From Synergistaceae bacterium (GTDB lineage: Bacteria > Synergistota > Synergistia > Synergistales > Synergistaceae), in NCBI GenBank assembly GCA_030533085.1, contig JAUNJZ010000016.1, forward strand, positions 1 through 54,732: a stretch of DNA of 54,732 nucleotides. Direction: 5' to 3'. Every line of letters begins with the position of its first letter. The first letter of the stretch is position 1. Below are positions 17,285-24,408 of the stretch, in pieces. The notes under the pieces were generated by a model. That model had not been told where the DNA came from, made no database searches, and was given only the letters and a program-made list of their open reading frames with translations. Made by a program: the position numbers and the translations under genes.

Positions 17285-18409
17285 ATGGAACTTTACCTGA
17301 CAGCATTGAAAGGTGTTGTGGAACAGTCTGGATTCGTCGCGCTGAACCTGCCCACGCTGGTCATGCTCCTCGTATCCTTTATACTGCTCTACCTCGCCAT
17401 CGCGAAAGGCTTCGAGCCTCTGCTCCTTATGCCTATCGCCTTCGGCTGCCTTCTCGTCAACCTGCCGCTCTCCGGCATAGTTGACCCGGGCGGCTTCCTG
17501 TACTTTGTAAAATTCGGTATAGACCACGAGCTTTACCCGGTCATCATCTTTATGGGTATAGGCGCTCTTACCGACTTTGGCCCTCTGCTGGCCAACCCGA
17601 TCACATTCCTGCTCGGCGCTGCCGCCCAGATAGGCGTCTTCTTCGCGGTCATCGGAGCCATGTTCATGGGCTTTACGATACAGGAAGCGGCCGGAATAGG
17701 CATAATCGGCGGAGCTGACGGCCCGACGGCCATCTACCTCTGCGCGAAGCTCGCCAAAGGCATACTGCCGGCGGTCGCGGTCGCGGCCTACAGCTACATG
17801 TCGCTCGTTCCGCTTATCCAGCCTCCGGTCATCAGGCTGCTCACCACGAAGCAGGACCGCGCCATTAAGATGGAACAGCTTCGCCCCGTCACCCGCACAG
17901 AGAAGATACTTTTCCCGATCGTATCCACGATTGCCTGCGGACTCGTTCTTCCCGCCTCCGTTCCCCTCGTCGGAATGCTGATGTTCGGAAACCTGATGCG
18001 TGAATGCGGCTGCTGCGACAGAATCTCGCTCGCCGCGCAGAACGAAGTGCTCAACGCGACGACGATCTTCCTCGGAATATCCGTCGGCGCGACGATGAGC
18101 GCGGAGTCCTTCCTGACCATCGCGACGATTAAAATCATCTGCCTCGGACTTGTCGCCTTCGTATTCAGCACGGCCGGCGGCGTCTGCTTCGGCCAGATAA
18201 TGAAGATCGTCTCAGGCGGCAAAATCAACCCGATCATCGGCGCGGCCGGCGTCTCCGCCGTCCCGATGGCGGCGCGCGTCTGCCAGAAGGTCGTCTCGAA
18301 AGAATTCCCCGGAAGCTACATCCTGATGCACGCAATGGGACCGAACGTTGCCGGCGTTATCGGCACGGCGGTCGCTGCCGGCGCGATGCTCACGCTGCTT
18401 ACAAAATAA
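17285..18409 (+). CDS. mmdB: Methylmalonyl-CoA decarboxylase beta subunit, Na+ pump
   Basis: 374-residue polytopic membrane protein. It decarboxylates carboxybiotin and drives Na+ out of the cell. The signature GIGIIGGADGPTAIY has Asp145, the equivalent of the essential Na+/proton site Asp in oxaloacetate decarboxylase OadB. ALTDFGPLLANP and the C-terminal NPIIGAAGVSAVPMAARVCQ are also typical. It closes the operon and is followed by a strong terminator. Confidence 0.95.
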   Translation: MELYLTALKGVVEQSGFVALNLPTLVMLLVSFILLYLAIAKGFEPLLLMPIAFGCLLVNLPLSGIVDPGGFLYFVKFGIDHELYPVIIFMGIGALTDFGPLLANPITFLLGAAAQIGVFFAVIGAMFMGFTIQEAAGIGIIGGADGPTAIYLCAKLAKGILPAVAVAAYSYMSLVPLIQPPVIRLLTTKQDRAIKMEQLRPVTRTEKILFPIVSTIACGLVLPASVPLVGMLMFGNLMRECGCCDRISLAAQNEVLNATTIFLGISVGATMSAESFLTIATIKIICLGLVAFVFSTAGGVCFGQIMKIVSGGKINPIIGAAGVSAVPMAARVCQKVVSKEFPGSYILMHAMGPNVAGVIGTAVAAGAMLTLLTK

Positions 18410-18436
18410 GCGGCGCGGCAACAGCTTTTAACACAA

Positions 18437-18470
18437 AAGACAAGGCCCTGTTTTCGCAGGGCCTGTCTTT
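18437..18470 (+). terminator. Terminator of the propionate operon
   Basis: Stem arms at 18437-18450 and 18457-18469 (AGGCCCTG/CAGGGCCT core) with a TTTTCG loop and a short T run. Confidence 0.85.
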
Positions 18471-18514
18471 ATACCGGCGAATCAGGGATTTGCCTTCTTT
18501 TTCAGCTAAAGTAA

Positions 18515-18523
18515 TGATATAAT
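18515..18523 (+). promoter_or_regulatory. Extended -10 promoter of the EAL protein gene
   Basis: TGATATAAT, a perfect extended -10. No good -35 hexamer is at the right distance, which fits an extended -10 promoter. It gives a leader of about 105 bases. Confidence 0.5.
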
Positions 18524-18634
18524 TGAAAAAGAAGCCATGTTAAGTGGAAATTTTTTCAGAAAAATTATATAATATCATTGTCATTATAACTATATTGCAA
18601 GTATGCGGACGCTGTACGAACGGAGAGGGATACT

Positions 18635-21600
18635 ATGGGGAAAAACAGGAACGAAACAGGCGACGCCGGCAAGGCGCTGCAAGTGAACTGCGTCATAGAC
18701 GACAGCTATCGCCTCATCTCCGTCAGCGGCGCGCTGAGACGGCTCCATCCTCAGTTACAGCTCGGCGGTCTCTGCTACGAGCAGCTGTACCAGCGACAAT
18801 CCATCTGCAACGCCTGTCCGATTCAAAAGCTCAAAAGCGAAGGAACTGACGCAGCGGTCAGCCAGCAATATGACGCGAAAAATGATTCCTGGGCGCAGGC
18901 AGGCGCTGTGAAAATAAATATTCCCGACCACGGCCAATGCTATTTAGCCTACAGGGAAGAGATAGGCGACATTTCAAAAGAGACCTTTTATAAATCATAC
19001 CTCAGCCAGACCTACGACCTTATCATTGAAGCAAATCTGACAAAAAACAGCTACAAATTCGTTTATAAAATAGAGGGCAAATATGTGCTGCCTTCAGATG
19101 TAGGAGATCTCCGGGAAATGCTTACCGGAGTGGCCGACCATATCATCCACCCCGATCATCTTGAAGAATACTGGAGCTTCTGGGATAAGGAAAAGCTCTG
19201 CAAATCCCTGAAACAGGAAAAAGCCACTGTGGGATTGGATTACCTCGCCGCGACCAGCGACGGGAAATATATCTGGCTCTCGAACATCATTCAGCCTACG
19301 GAGAATGAAGAGGGAGACGACACTCTGCTCTGCTGCATACTCGACATAGATGAAAAGAAAACGCTGGAGCTGGCGCAGCAGGAATCAAGCCTCGCGCACG
19401 GCGGGACGGACAGCCTCACCGGCCTTATGGATAAGGAGCGCTTCTGCAAAGAGGCGCAGGCGCTGACAGCCGCCGGCGAAAAGGGTCAATACTGCATGGT
19501 GAGCGTCGATATCGAGCATTTCAAACTCTTTAACGAATGGTACGGCAGAGAGCGCGGCGATATTCTGCTGCGCGAACTGTCCGAGATACTGCGGAAGATA
19601 GCCGGCGAGTTCGGCGGCCTCGCGAGCCGCTTCGGCGACGACGATTTCGCGATGCTGCTCCGCTCCGACTTCCTCTCCGAGACGGCTGTAGTGGAAAAGA
19701 GGATTACAGAGCACATCTTCTGCGCCGAATGCGGAGTAAACCTGCTGCCGGCAATCGGCGTCTACGTTGTGGAGGACACGAGCGCGCCTATTCAGACGAT
19801 ATACGACAGGGCTACGATATCGATGGATCTGGTAAAGGGCAGATACCTCAACCGCACGCAGATCTACAGCGACAACATGCGCCGCTCGCTTGAGGACGAT
19901 CAGCTGCTGCTGGCGGAGCTGAAACACGCGCTGGAAAATGACGAGTTCATCATCTACCTGCAGCCCAAATGCAGCATCCGCACAGGCAAGATCGTCGGCT
20001 CGGAGGCGCTGGCGCGCTGGAAGCACCCAACAAGGGGAATCGTCGGCCCCGGCGACTTTATCCCATTCATGGAGCGCGCCGGAATGATATTCGAAATTGA
20101 CGTGCGCGTCTGGGAAGCTACCTGCCGCGTCCTCCGCAGCTGGATAGACGCCGGAATCGAGCCGCTGCCGGTATCCGTCAACGTATCCCGCGCCGATATC
20201 TACAACAGAGACCTTATCTCCGTCCTATGCGGACTGACGGATAAATATAACATCCCCCGCGGCCTCCTCAATCTGGAGGTTACGGAAAGCGTCTACGTCC
20301 AGAACGAAGAGCAGATGCTGAAGGTAATGCGGGAGCTGCGGAGCCTCGGCTTCCTGATCCTGATGGACGATTTCGGCTCCGGCTACTCGTCGCTCCACAT
20401 GCTGAAAGAGATGGAGCTGGATATAATAAAGATAGACATGCGCTTCCTGGAAATGTCGCAGGAGAATATACGCAGAGGCAGCAGCATAATAGAATTTGTC
20501 ATATATCTGGCCAAGCTGCTCGGCTACAGGGTCATAGCGGAAGGCGTCGAGACGCTGGAGCAGGCTGAATTCCTGCTCTCTCAGAACTGCGAATACGCGC
20601 AGGGCTATTACTTCCACAAGCCGATGCCGGTAAGCGAATTTGAAAAGCTGCTCACTGACGGCGACAACGTGGATTTCCGCGGGATACCGAAGGAAAAGCT
20701 CTCGCACATAGACCTCAGCAGCATATTCGCCGGAAATATCCCGAATGACATACTGATGAACCGCCTGCTCGGCGGAATCGCGATATACTCGCTGGACGCA
20801 GACGAGAATCTGGAGCTGCTGCAGGTAAACGACGGTTACTACCGCATGACAGGCTGCAACCCGGTAGACCTCTATGAAAGAAAGAAGTATATCCTCAGCC
20901 GGCAGGTCGTTGAGGAAGACAGGGAGAAGGTCTTACAGGCGCTGCGCGAAGCCCGCGCCAACCCCATGAACGACTGCGGCGTCACCTTCCGCCGTTACAG
21001 GCTCTCGGGAGAGATAATGTGGATGTACGCCCGTATCGTATTCCTGAAAGAGGTGGAGGGGTGCGCGATATACTACGCCTCGATAACCGACATGACGGAG
21101 CAGAAAGAGGCGGAGATGAAGCTCGACTCCTCGCGGCAGAGTATGCAGGCGCTGCTGAAAGCCGCCGGAATCAGCGGGCCGCTGAAAGAGCTGAAGGAGG
21201 AAGAGCGCAACGCGCTGCTCGCGATAGCCTCTGGCAGGGTCGGATGCGGCATGATCGGCTTCTACTGCGAAAAGGAGCTGCCTGTCTACTTCGTCAACGA
21301 CGAGATGCTTGCGCTGCTGGGCTATGACTCCCACAGGGATTTCGCCGACCGCACGGACGGCGGCAAGATAATCGCACTCGTACACCCCGACGATATTGCC
21401 GGAATCATTGAGGCGGCTGACAGGATAAGCGAAGGGGCCGAATGCACCTCGCGCTGCCGTATGCGGCGCAAAGACGGCTCGTGGATGTGGGCTCTGGCCT
21501 GCGGCCGCGCTGTCAGAACGGGCGAAGAGAGGCTCGCCATCGTCGGCGTCTGCATAGACATATCGGAAAAGGTGGCCGCCGTCGATCAGCTCTGCGAAGT

Positions 21601-22372
21601 GACCGGAAAGCTCAAAGGCGCTCTGGAACAGCTGAGCTACTTCAATAAAAACAACCCGGGAGGCTACCATCGCTTCGCCGACAATGAAAGCGGAGACTTT
21701 ATCGATATAAGCGACCGCTTCTGCGAAATTATGGGCTGGTCGCGCGATGAAATCAGGGATAAATTCGACAACAAATTCGTCAACCTGATACACCCCGACT
21801 ATGTCGGCAAGATGTTCGGCAATACAGAGGAATCGGAAGAAAACAGGCCGTCGGCCGCTCCATATCCGATGTTCGCCCAGAAAGGCTACATCTGGGTCAA
21901 GGACAACCCCGTGCTGCTCTCGATAGACGGCAAAGACTGCTACTGCGGAACCGTGCTTGACGTTACCGACATCAAATGGGTGGAAAAGGCGCTGCGCGCG
22001 GAAGAGCTGGGGACGCGTATGCTTGTGGAAGAGAGCGGCCTGGCGATGTGGGAATATGAGCCGGAAGAAGACCGGCTGCGCCTCTGCGCTGATGAAAAGA
22101 GCTTTCTGCGCTCCCGCATCGGCCTGGACAAATATACGAAAAATTTCAAAGAGCTTGTCGCGAACTCGGCTCTGATAGACAAAGAGGGAAAAGAAAAGCT
22201 CCTCCGCCTCTGCGAAGGGATCAAAGACGACGAGCCGACGCTCCCCTTCACTCTGAAGCTCACTGACAGAGAGGGAAAAAGGGCGGCGCTGAAAATCTCC
22301 GCCCGTCCGCTCCCCGACGACGGACTGGGAAGCCTCGGCTGCATCGGAGTGGCGCGGGAGATACAGAACTGA
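18635..22372 (+). CDS. PAS/GGDEF/EAL multidomain c-di-GMP phosphodiesterase, putative
   Basis: 1245 residues, no clear membrane segment. The N-terminal part (1-240) has sensor-like regions and a Cys cluster (CYEQLYQRQSICNACP). A GGDEF domain (about 255-400) has GDDDF in place of GGDEF, so cyclase activity is doubtful. The EAL domain (about 440-675) keeps the expected residues: SEALARW, VSVNVSR, LEVTES, MDDFGSGYSS, IIKIDMRF, IAEGVETLEQ and AQGYYF, so it should hydrolyse c-di-GMP. Four PAS-like segments follow (about 705-820, 865-985, 1008-1118, 1128-1245). Sensors placed after the EAL domain are the less common order. It is a single-gene unit with its own promoter and terminator; the target process is unknown. 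Confidence 0.9.
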   Translation: MGKNRNETGDAGKALQVNCVIDDSYRLISVSGALRRLHPQLQLGGLCYEQLYQRQSICNACPIQKLKSEGTDAAVSQQYDAKNDSWAQAGAVKINIPDHGQCYLAYREEIGDISKETFYKSYLSQTYDLIIEANLTKNSYKFVYKIEGKYVLPSDVGDLREMLTGVADHIIHPDHLEEYWSFWDKEKLCKSLKQEKATVGLDYLAATSDGKYIWLSNIIQPTENEEGDDTLLCCILDIDEKKTLELAQQESSLAHGGTDSLTGLMDKERFCKEAQALTAAGEKGQYCMVSVDIEHFKLFNEWYGRERGDILLRELSEILRKIAGEFGGLASRFGDDDFAMLLRSDFLSETAVVEKRITEHIFCAECGVNLLPAIGVYVVEDTSAPIQTIYDRATISMDLVKGRYLNRTQIYSDNMRRSLEDDQLLLAELKHALENDEFIIYLQPKCSIRTGKIVGSEALARWKHPTRGIVGPGDFIPFMERAGMIFEIDVRVWEATCRVLRSWIDAGIEPLPVSVNVSRADIYNRDLISVLCGLTDKYNIPRGLLNLEVTESVYVQNEEQMLKVMRELRSLGFLILMDDFGSGYSSLHMLKEMELDIIKIDMRFLEMSQENIRRGSSIIEFVIYLAKLLGYRVIAEGVETLEQAEFLLSQNCEYAQGYYFHKPMPVSEFEKLLTDGDNVDFRGIPKEKLSHIDLSSIFAGNIPNDILMNRLLGGIAIYSLDADENLELLQVNDGYYRMTGCNPVDLYERKKYILSRQVVEEDREKVLQALREARANPMNDCGVTFRRYRLSGEIMWMYARIVFLKEVEGCAIYYASITDMTEQKEAEMKLDSSRQSMQALLKAAGISGPLKELKEEERNALLAIASGRVGCGMIGFYCEKELPVYFVNDEMLALLGYDSHRDFADRTDGGKIIALVHPDDIAGIIEAADRISEGAECTSRCRMRRKDGSWMWALACGRAVRTGEERLAIVGVCIDISEKVAAVDQLCEVTGKLKGALEQLSYFNKNNPGGYHRFADNESGDFIDISDRFCEIMGWSRDEIRDKFDNKFVNLIHPDYVGKMFGNTEESEENRPSAAPYPMFAQKGYIWVKDNPVLLSIDGKDCYCGTVLDVTDIKWVEKALRAEELGTRMLVEESGLAMWEYEPEEDRLRLCADEKSFLRSRIGLDKYTKNFKELVANSALIDKEGKEKLLRLCEGIKDDEPTLPFTLKLTDREGKRAALKISARPLPDDGLGSLGCIGVAREIQN

Positions 22373-22380
22373 AAATACAA

Positions 22381-22414
22381 AAAGCCGCCCGCCTGAAAAA
22401 CGGCGGGCGGCTTT
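22381..22414. terminator. Strong bidirectional terminator
   Basis: Perfect 13-bp stem, AAAGCCGCCCGCC with its complement, and an 8-base loop. It starts 9 bases after the EAL gene stop and can also stop transcription from the regulator on the minus strand. Confidence 0.9.
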
Positions 22415-22442
22415 CATCTTTGCCCTCCTGCGGGATAATATT

Positions 22443-22520
22443 TTACCCCTTTAAGCTCTCAGAGATAGCGTCGCTGTAATCCTTCGTGCGCAGATAGCCC
22501 TCTTCGTAGGGCGACAGCAT
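22443..22520 (-). pseudogene. 25-codon remnant of a gene end (tentative)
   Basis: On the minus strand an ATG at 22520, with a TAA codon immediately before it, opens 25 codons (MLSPYEEGYLRTKDYSDAIS, then five more) in the GC-rich codon style of the region, ending in TAA. The piece reads like the C-terminal tail of an enzyme whose body is gone. The DNA upstream (22521-22614) is A/T-rich and non-coding. I cannot name the parent gene. Confidence 0.3.
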
Positions 22521-22614
22521 TTACTTTTTAAGGTTAGATAAAACGCCAAGCAAAAGCTGCGGAAAATGGCGCTGCCTTTGCCAAGTTTTAGTTTACCACT
22601 GCACAGCGCGGCGG

Positions 22615-23385
22615 CTAATCCTGCAATGACCAGTATGGGCTGGGTATCTTGGCGACAAATGAGGGATATTTCTCGCTCATCATCTGCGCGGATTCGATCA
22701 TGTGCAGCTGTAGTATCTCTCCCGCCATTTTGGAATTTTTCTCTTCTATCGCGCTTATGATATCCGCGTGCTGACGCTGAATATGCAGCATCCAGCCTTC
22801 CTCATGGAGCAGCCGCGGATGAATGATGGCGTTGTTTTTTTCGACCAGAGTATTTATGCTTTCGTTGACCCTCGACAGAACGGGGTTATGCGCCGCCTCG
22901 GTCGTCAGGTGGTGCAGAAGCGCCTCCCATTTTCCGCTCTGCACCTGCTCTTCCGCTGTGCCGTAAGGGCAGGATACGAATGAATCATAACAGTCGCGCA
23001 GTTTGCGGAGGTCCTCATCCGTCCTGCGCTGCGCCGCCAGACGGGCCGCCGGGACTGATATTATCGTCCTTACCTCCAGCTGATAGGCGATGAAATCCGC
23101 CGGGAGCAGATTAAGGCTTTGAATGGCGTCCATCATGCCGTACTCTTGCAGGCTTTTGATAAATATTCCCTGCCTGTCGCGCACTTCCAGCATTCCTTCG
23201 GCGGAGAGCGAGATGACGGCTTCACGGAGCACGTTGCGGCTTACGTTCAGCATCTGCGTAAGCTCCCGCTCCGATGGCAGCTTGTCTCCTTCTCCGTATG
23301 AACCCGACAATATCAGCTCTCTTAACCCCTCTATAGTCATTTTTTTCTTGCTGCCATTTTTTCCAGCAGGCATATTCTTTTCCAT
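22615..23385 (-). CDS. FadR-type GntR transcriptional regulator
   Basis: 256 residues. An N-terminal winged helix-turn-helix (about 17-80: GDKLPSERELTQMLNVSRNV, LREAVISLSAEGMLEVRDRQG) is followed by a helical FCD ligand domain (about 95-235) with the His/Asp metal-site pattern of the family. FCD regulators usually sense small carboxylates or sugars acids and control the adjacent catabolic genes. Start ATG follows GGAGG. It diverges from the glycyl radical enzyme cluster across a 240-base region with palindromes of the GGT-n-ACC type, so it is the likely regulator of that cluster. Confidence 0.9.
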   Translation of the reverse strand: MEKNMPAGKNGSKKKMTIEGLRELILSGSYGEGDKLPSERELTQMLNVSRNVLREAVISLSAEGMLEVRDRQGIFIKSLQEYGMMDAIQSLNLLPADFIAYQLEVRTIISVPAARLAAQRRTDEDLRKLRDCYDSFVSCPYGTAEEQVQSGKWEALLHHLTTEAAHNPVLSRVNESINTLVEKNNAIIHPRLLHEEGWMLHIQRQHADIISAIEEKNSKMAGEILQLHMIESAQMMSEKYPSFVAKIPSPYWSLQD

Positions 23386-23503
23386 GCTTTTTTCCTCCGG
23401 CGATTTATCTGTTTGACGGTTCAGCTGTTAAAACAACGCTGAAATAGCGCCGTACCGGATAATAATACCAGATAACGTGGCGCTGAAAAGAGAAAAATTT
23501 TTG

Positions 23504-23538
23504 ATAACGAAAAATAATGCAAATTATTATTTCGTTAT
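23504..23538. promoter_or_regulatory. Imperfect inverted repeat overlapping the -35 of the GRE operon
   Basis: ATAACG at 23504-23509 pairs with CGTTAT at 23533-23538. The A/T-rich inner parts are also near-complementary, a span of 35 bases. It ends at the first base of the -35 hexamer. A further ATAACG is at 23472-23477. Probably a regulator-binding site. Confidence 0.45.
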
Positions 23539-23567
23539 TGACAATGTGGCAGAATTCAATATATAAT
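23538..23567 (+). promoter_or_regulatory. Promoter of the glycyl radical enzyme operon
   Basis: Consensus TTGACA (23538-23543), 18-base spacer and consensus TATAAT (23562-23567). A promoter this strong implies it is held off by a repressor. Confidence 0.75.
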
Positions 23568-23582
23568 TTTATTGCAAAGATT

Positions 23583-23604
23583 GGTTGAACCTCTGGTATT
23601 ACCA
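23583..23604. promoter_or_regulatory. Two palindromic GntR/FCD-type operators
   Basis: GGTTGAACC (23583-23591) and TGGTATTACCA (23594-23604) are perfect palindromes with centres 12 bases apart. TGGT-n3-ACCA matches the class of sites bound by FCD regulators such as PdhR and LldR. They lie just downstream of the expected transcription start, a repressing position. Confidence 0.55.
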
Positions 23605-23626
23605 AAAATAGAAATCAGGTGATTAT

Positions 23627-24388
23627 ATGGCGGCTGTGGGCAGGATATTCAATATAGGGCATTACGCGGTACATGACGGGCCGGGAATACGCACTACGGT
23701 TTTTCTCAAAGGCTGTCCCGCGCGCTGTCTCTGGTGTTGCAGCCCGCAGTCGCAGAGCTTTGAAATCGAGCGCTCCGCCGACGGCGGGAAGATTTTCGGA
23801 CGCGAGCTTACGGCGGCGGAGCTCTTTGCGGAGGTTCGCCGCGACGCCCCCTTCTGGCGGCGCTCCGGCGGCGGGGTTACGCTCTCCGGCGGCGAGGCGA
23901 TGGCGCAGCCTGATTTTGTCATGGAGTTTCTGTCCCTCTGCCGCGCGAATAATGTGCATACGGCGATTGAAAGCTGCCTCTTCGCCCCCTATGAAACGGC
24001 GATGCGTATTGCCGAACTTACGGATTTTATTCAGTTCGATTTGAAGGCGATGGATACGGAGCTGCACCGCCGGCTGACGGCGAAGGGCAATGAGAATATC
24101 CTTGAGAACGCCGCCGCGCTGCTGAGAGGGGATAAGCCGCTTTTGGCGCGCCTGCCGCTGATTCCGGGGCTTAACGATTCTGAGGAGAATCTGCGCGCGA
24201 CCGGGGCCTTTCTTGAGAAGCGGCGCGCGGGGGCCGCGCTGGAGATATTGAAGTATCACCGGCTAGGCGTCGGCCTCTATGAGGAGCTGGGGCGGAGCTA
24301 TCCTCTGCCGGATGTCATGCCGCCCTCTGACGAGGAATATGCCAGGGCTAGGGAAATCCTGAGCGATTACAATATAAGGCTTTTGTAG
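23627..24388 (+). CDS. Glycyl radical enzyme activase, short form (radical SAM)
   Basis: 253 residues. It begins IFNIGHYAVHDGPGIRTTVF, the activase signature, then GCPARCLWCCSP with the radical SAM cluster ligands Cys30, Cys34 and Cys37. It lacks the ferredoxin-like double cluster insert that most non-PFL activases carry, so in length it resembles the pyruvate formate-lyase activase. It abstracts a hydrogen from the glycyl radical enzyme through 5'-deoxyadenosyl radical. Start ATG has AGGTGAT just upstream. First gene of the operon, 20 bases before the first enzyme; it presumably activates that one. Confidence 0.9.
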   Translation: MAAVGRIFNIGHYAVHDGPGIRTTVFLKGCPARCLWCCSPQSQSFEIERSADGGKIFGRELTAAELFAEVRRDAPFWRRSGGGVTLSGGEAMAQPDFVMEFLSLCRANNVHTAIESCLFAPYETAMRIAELTDFIQFDLKAMDTELHRRLTAKGNENILENAAALLRGDKPLLARLPLIPGLNDSEENLRATGAFLEKRRAGAALEILKYHRLGVGLYEELGRSYPLPDVMPPSDEEYARAREILSDYNIRLL

Positions 24389-24408
24389 GAAAGGGAGGAA
24401 TGAATGTA

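Noticed and set aside
18544-18849. 101-codon open frame overlapping the start of the EAL gene
   Set aside because: Different frame, Arg-rich translation, and the ATG at 18635 with GGAGAGGG upstream is far better.
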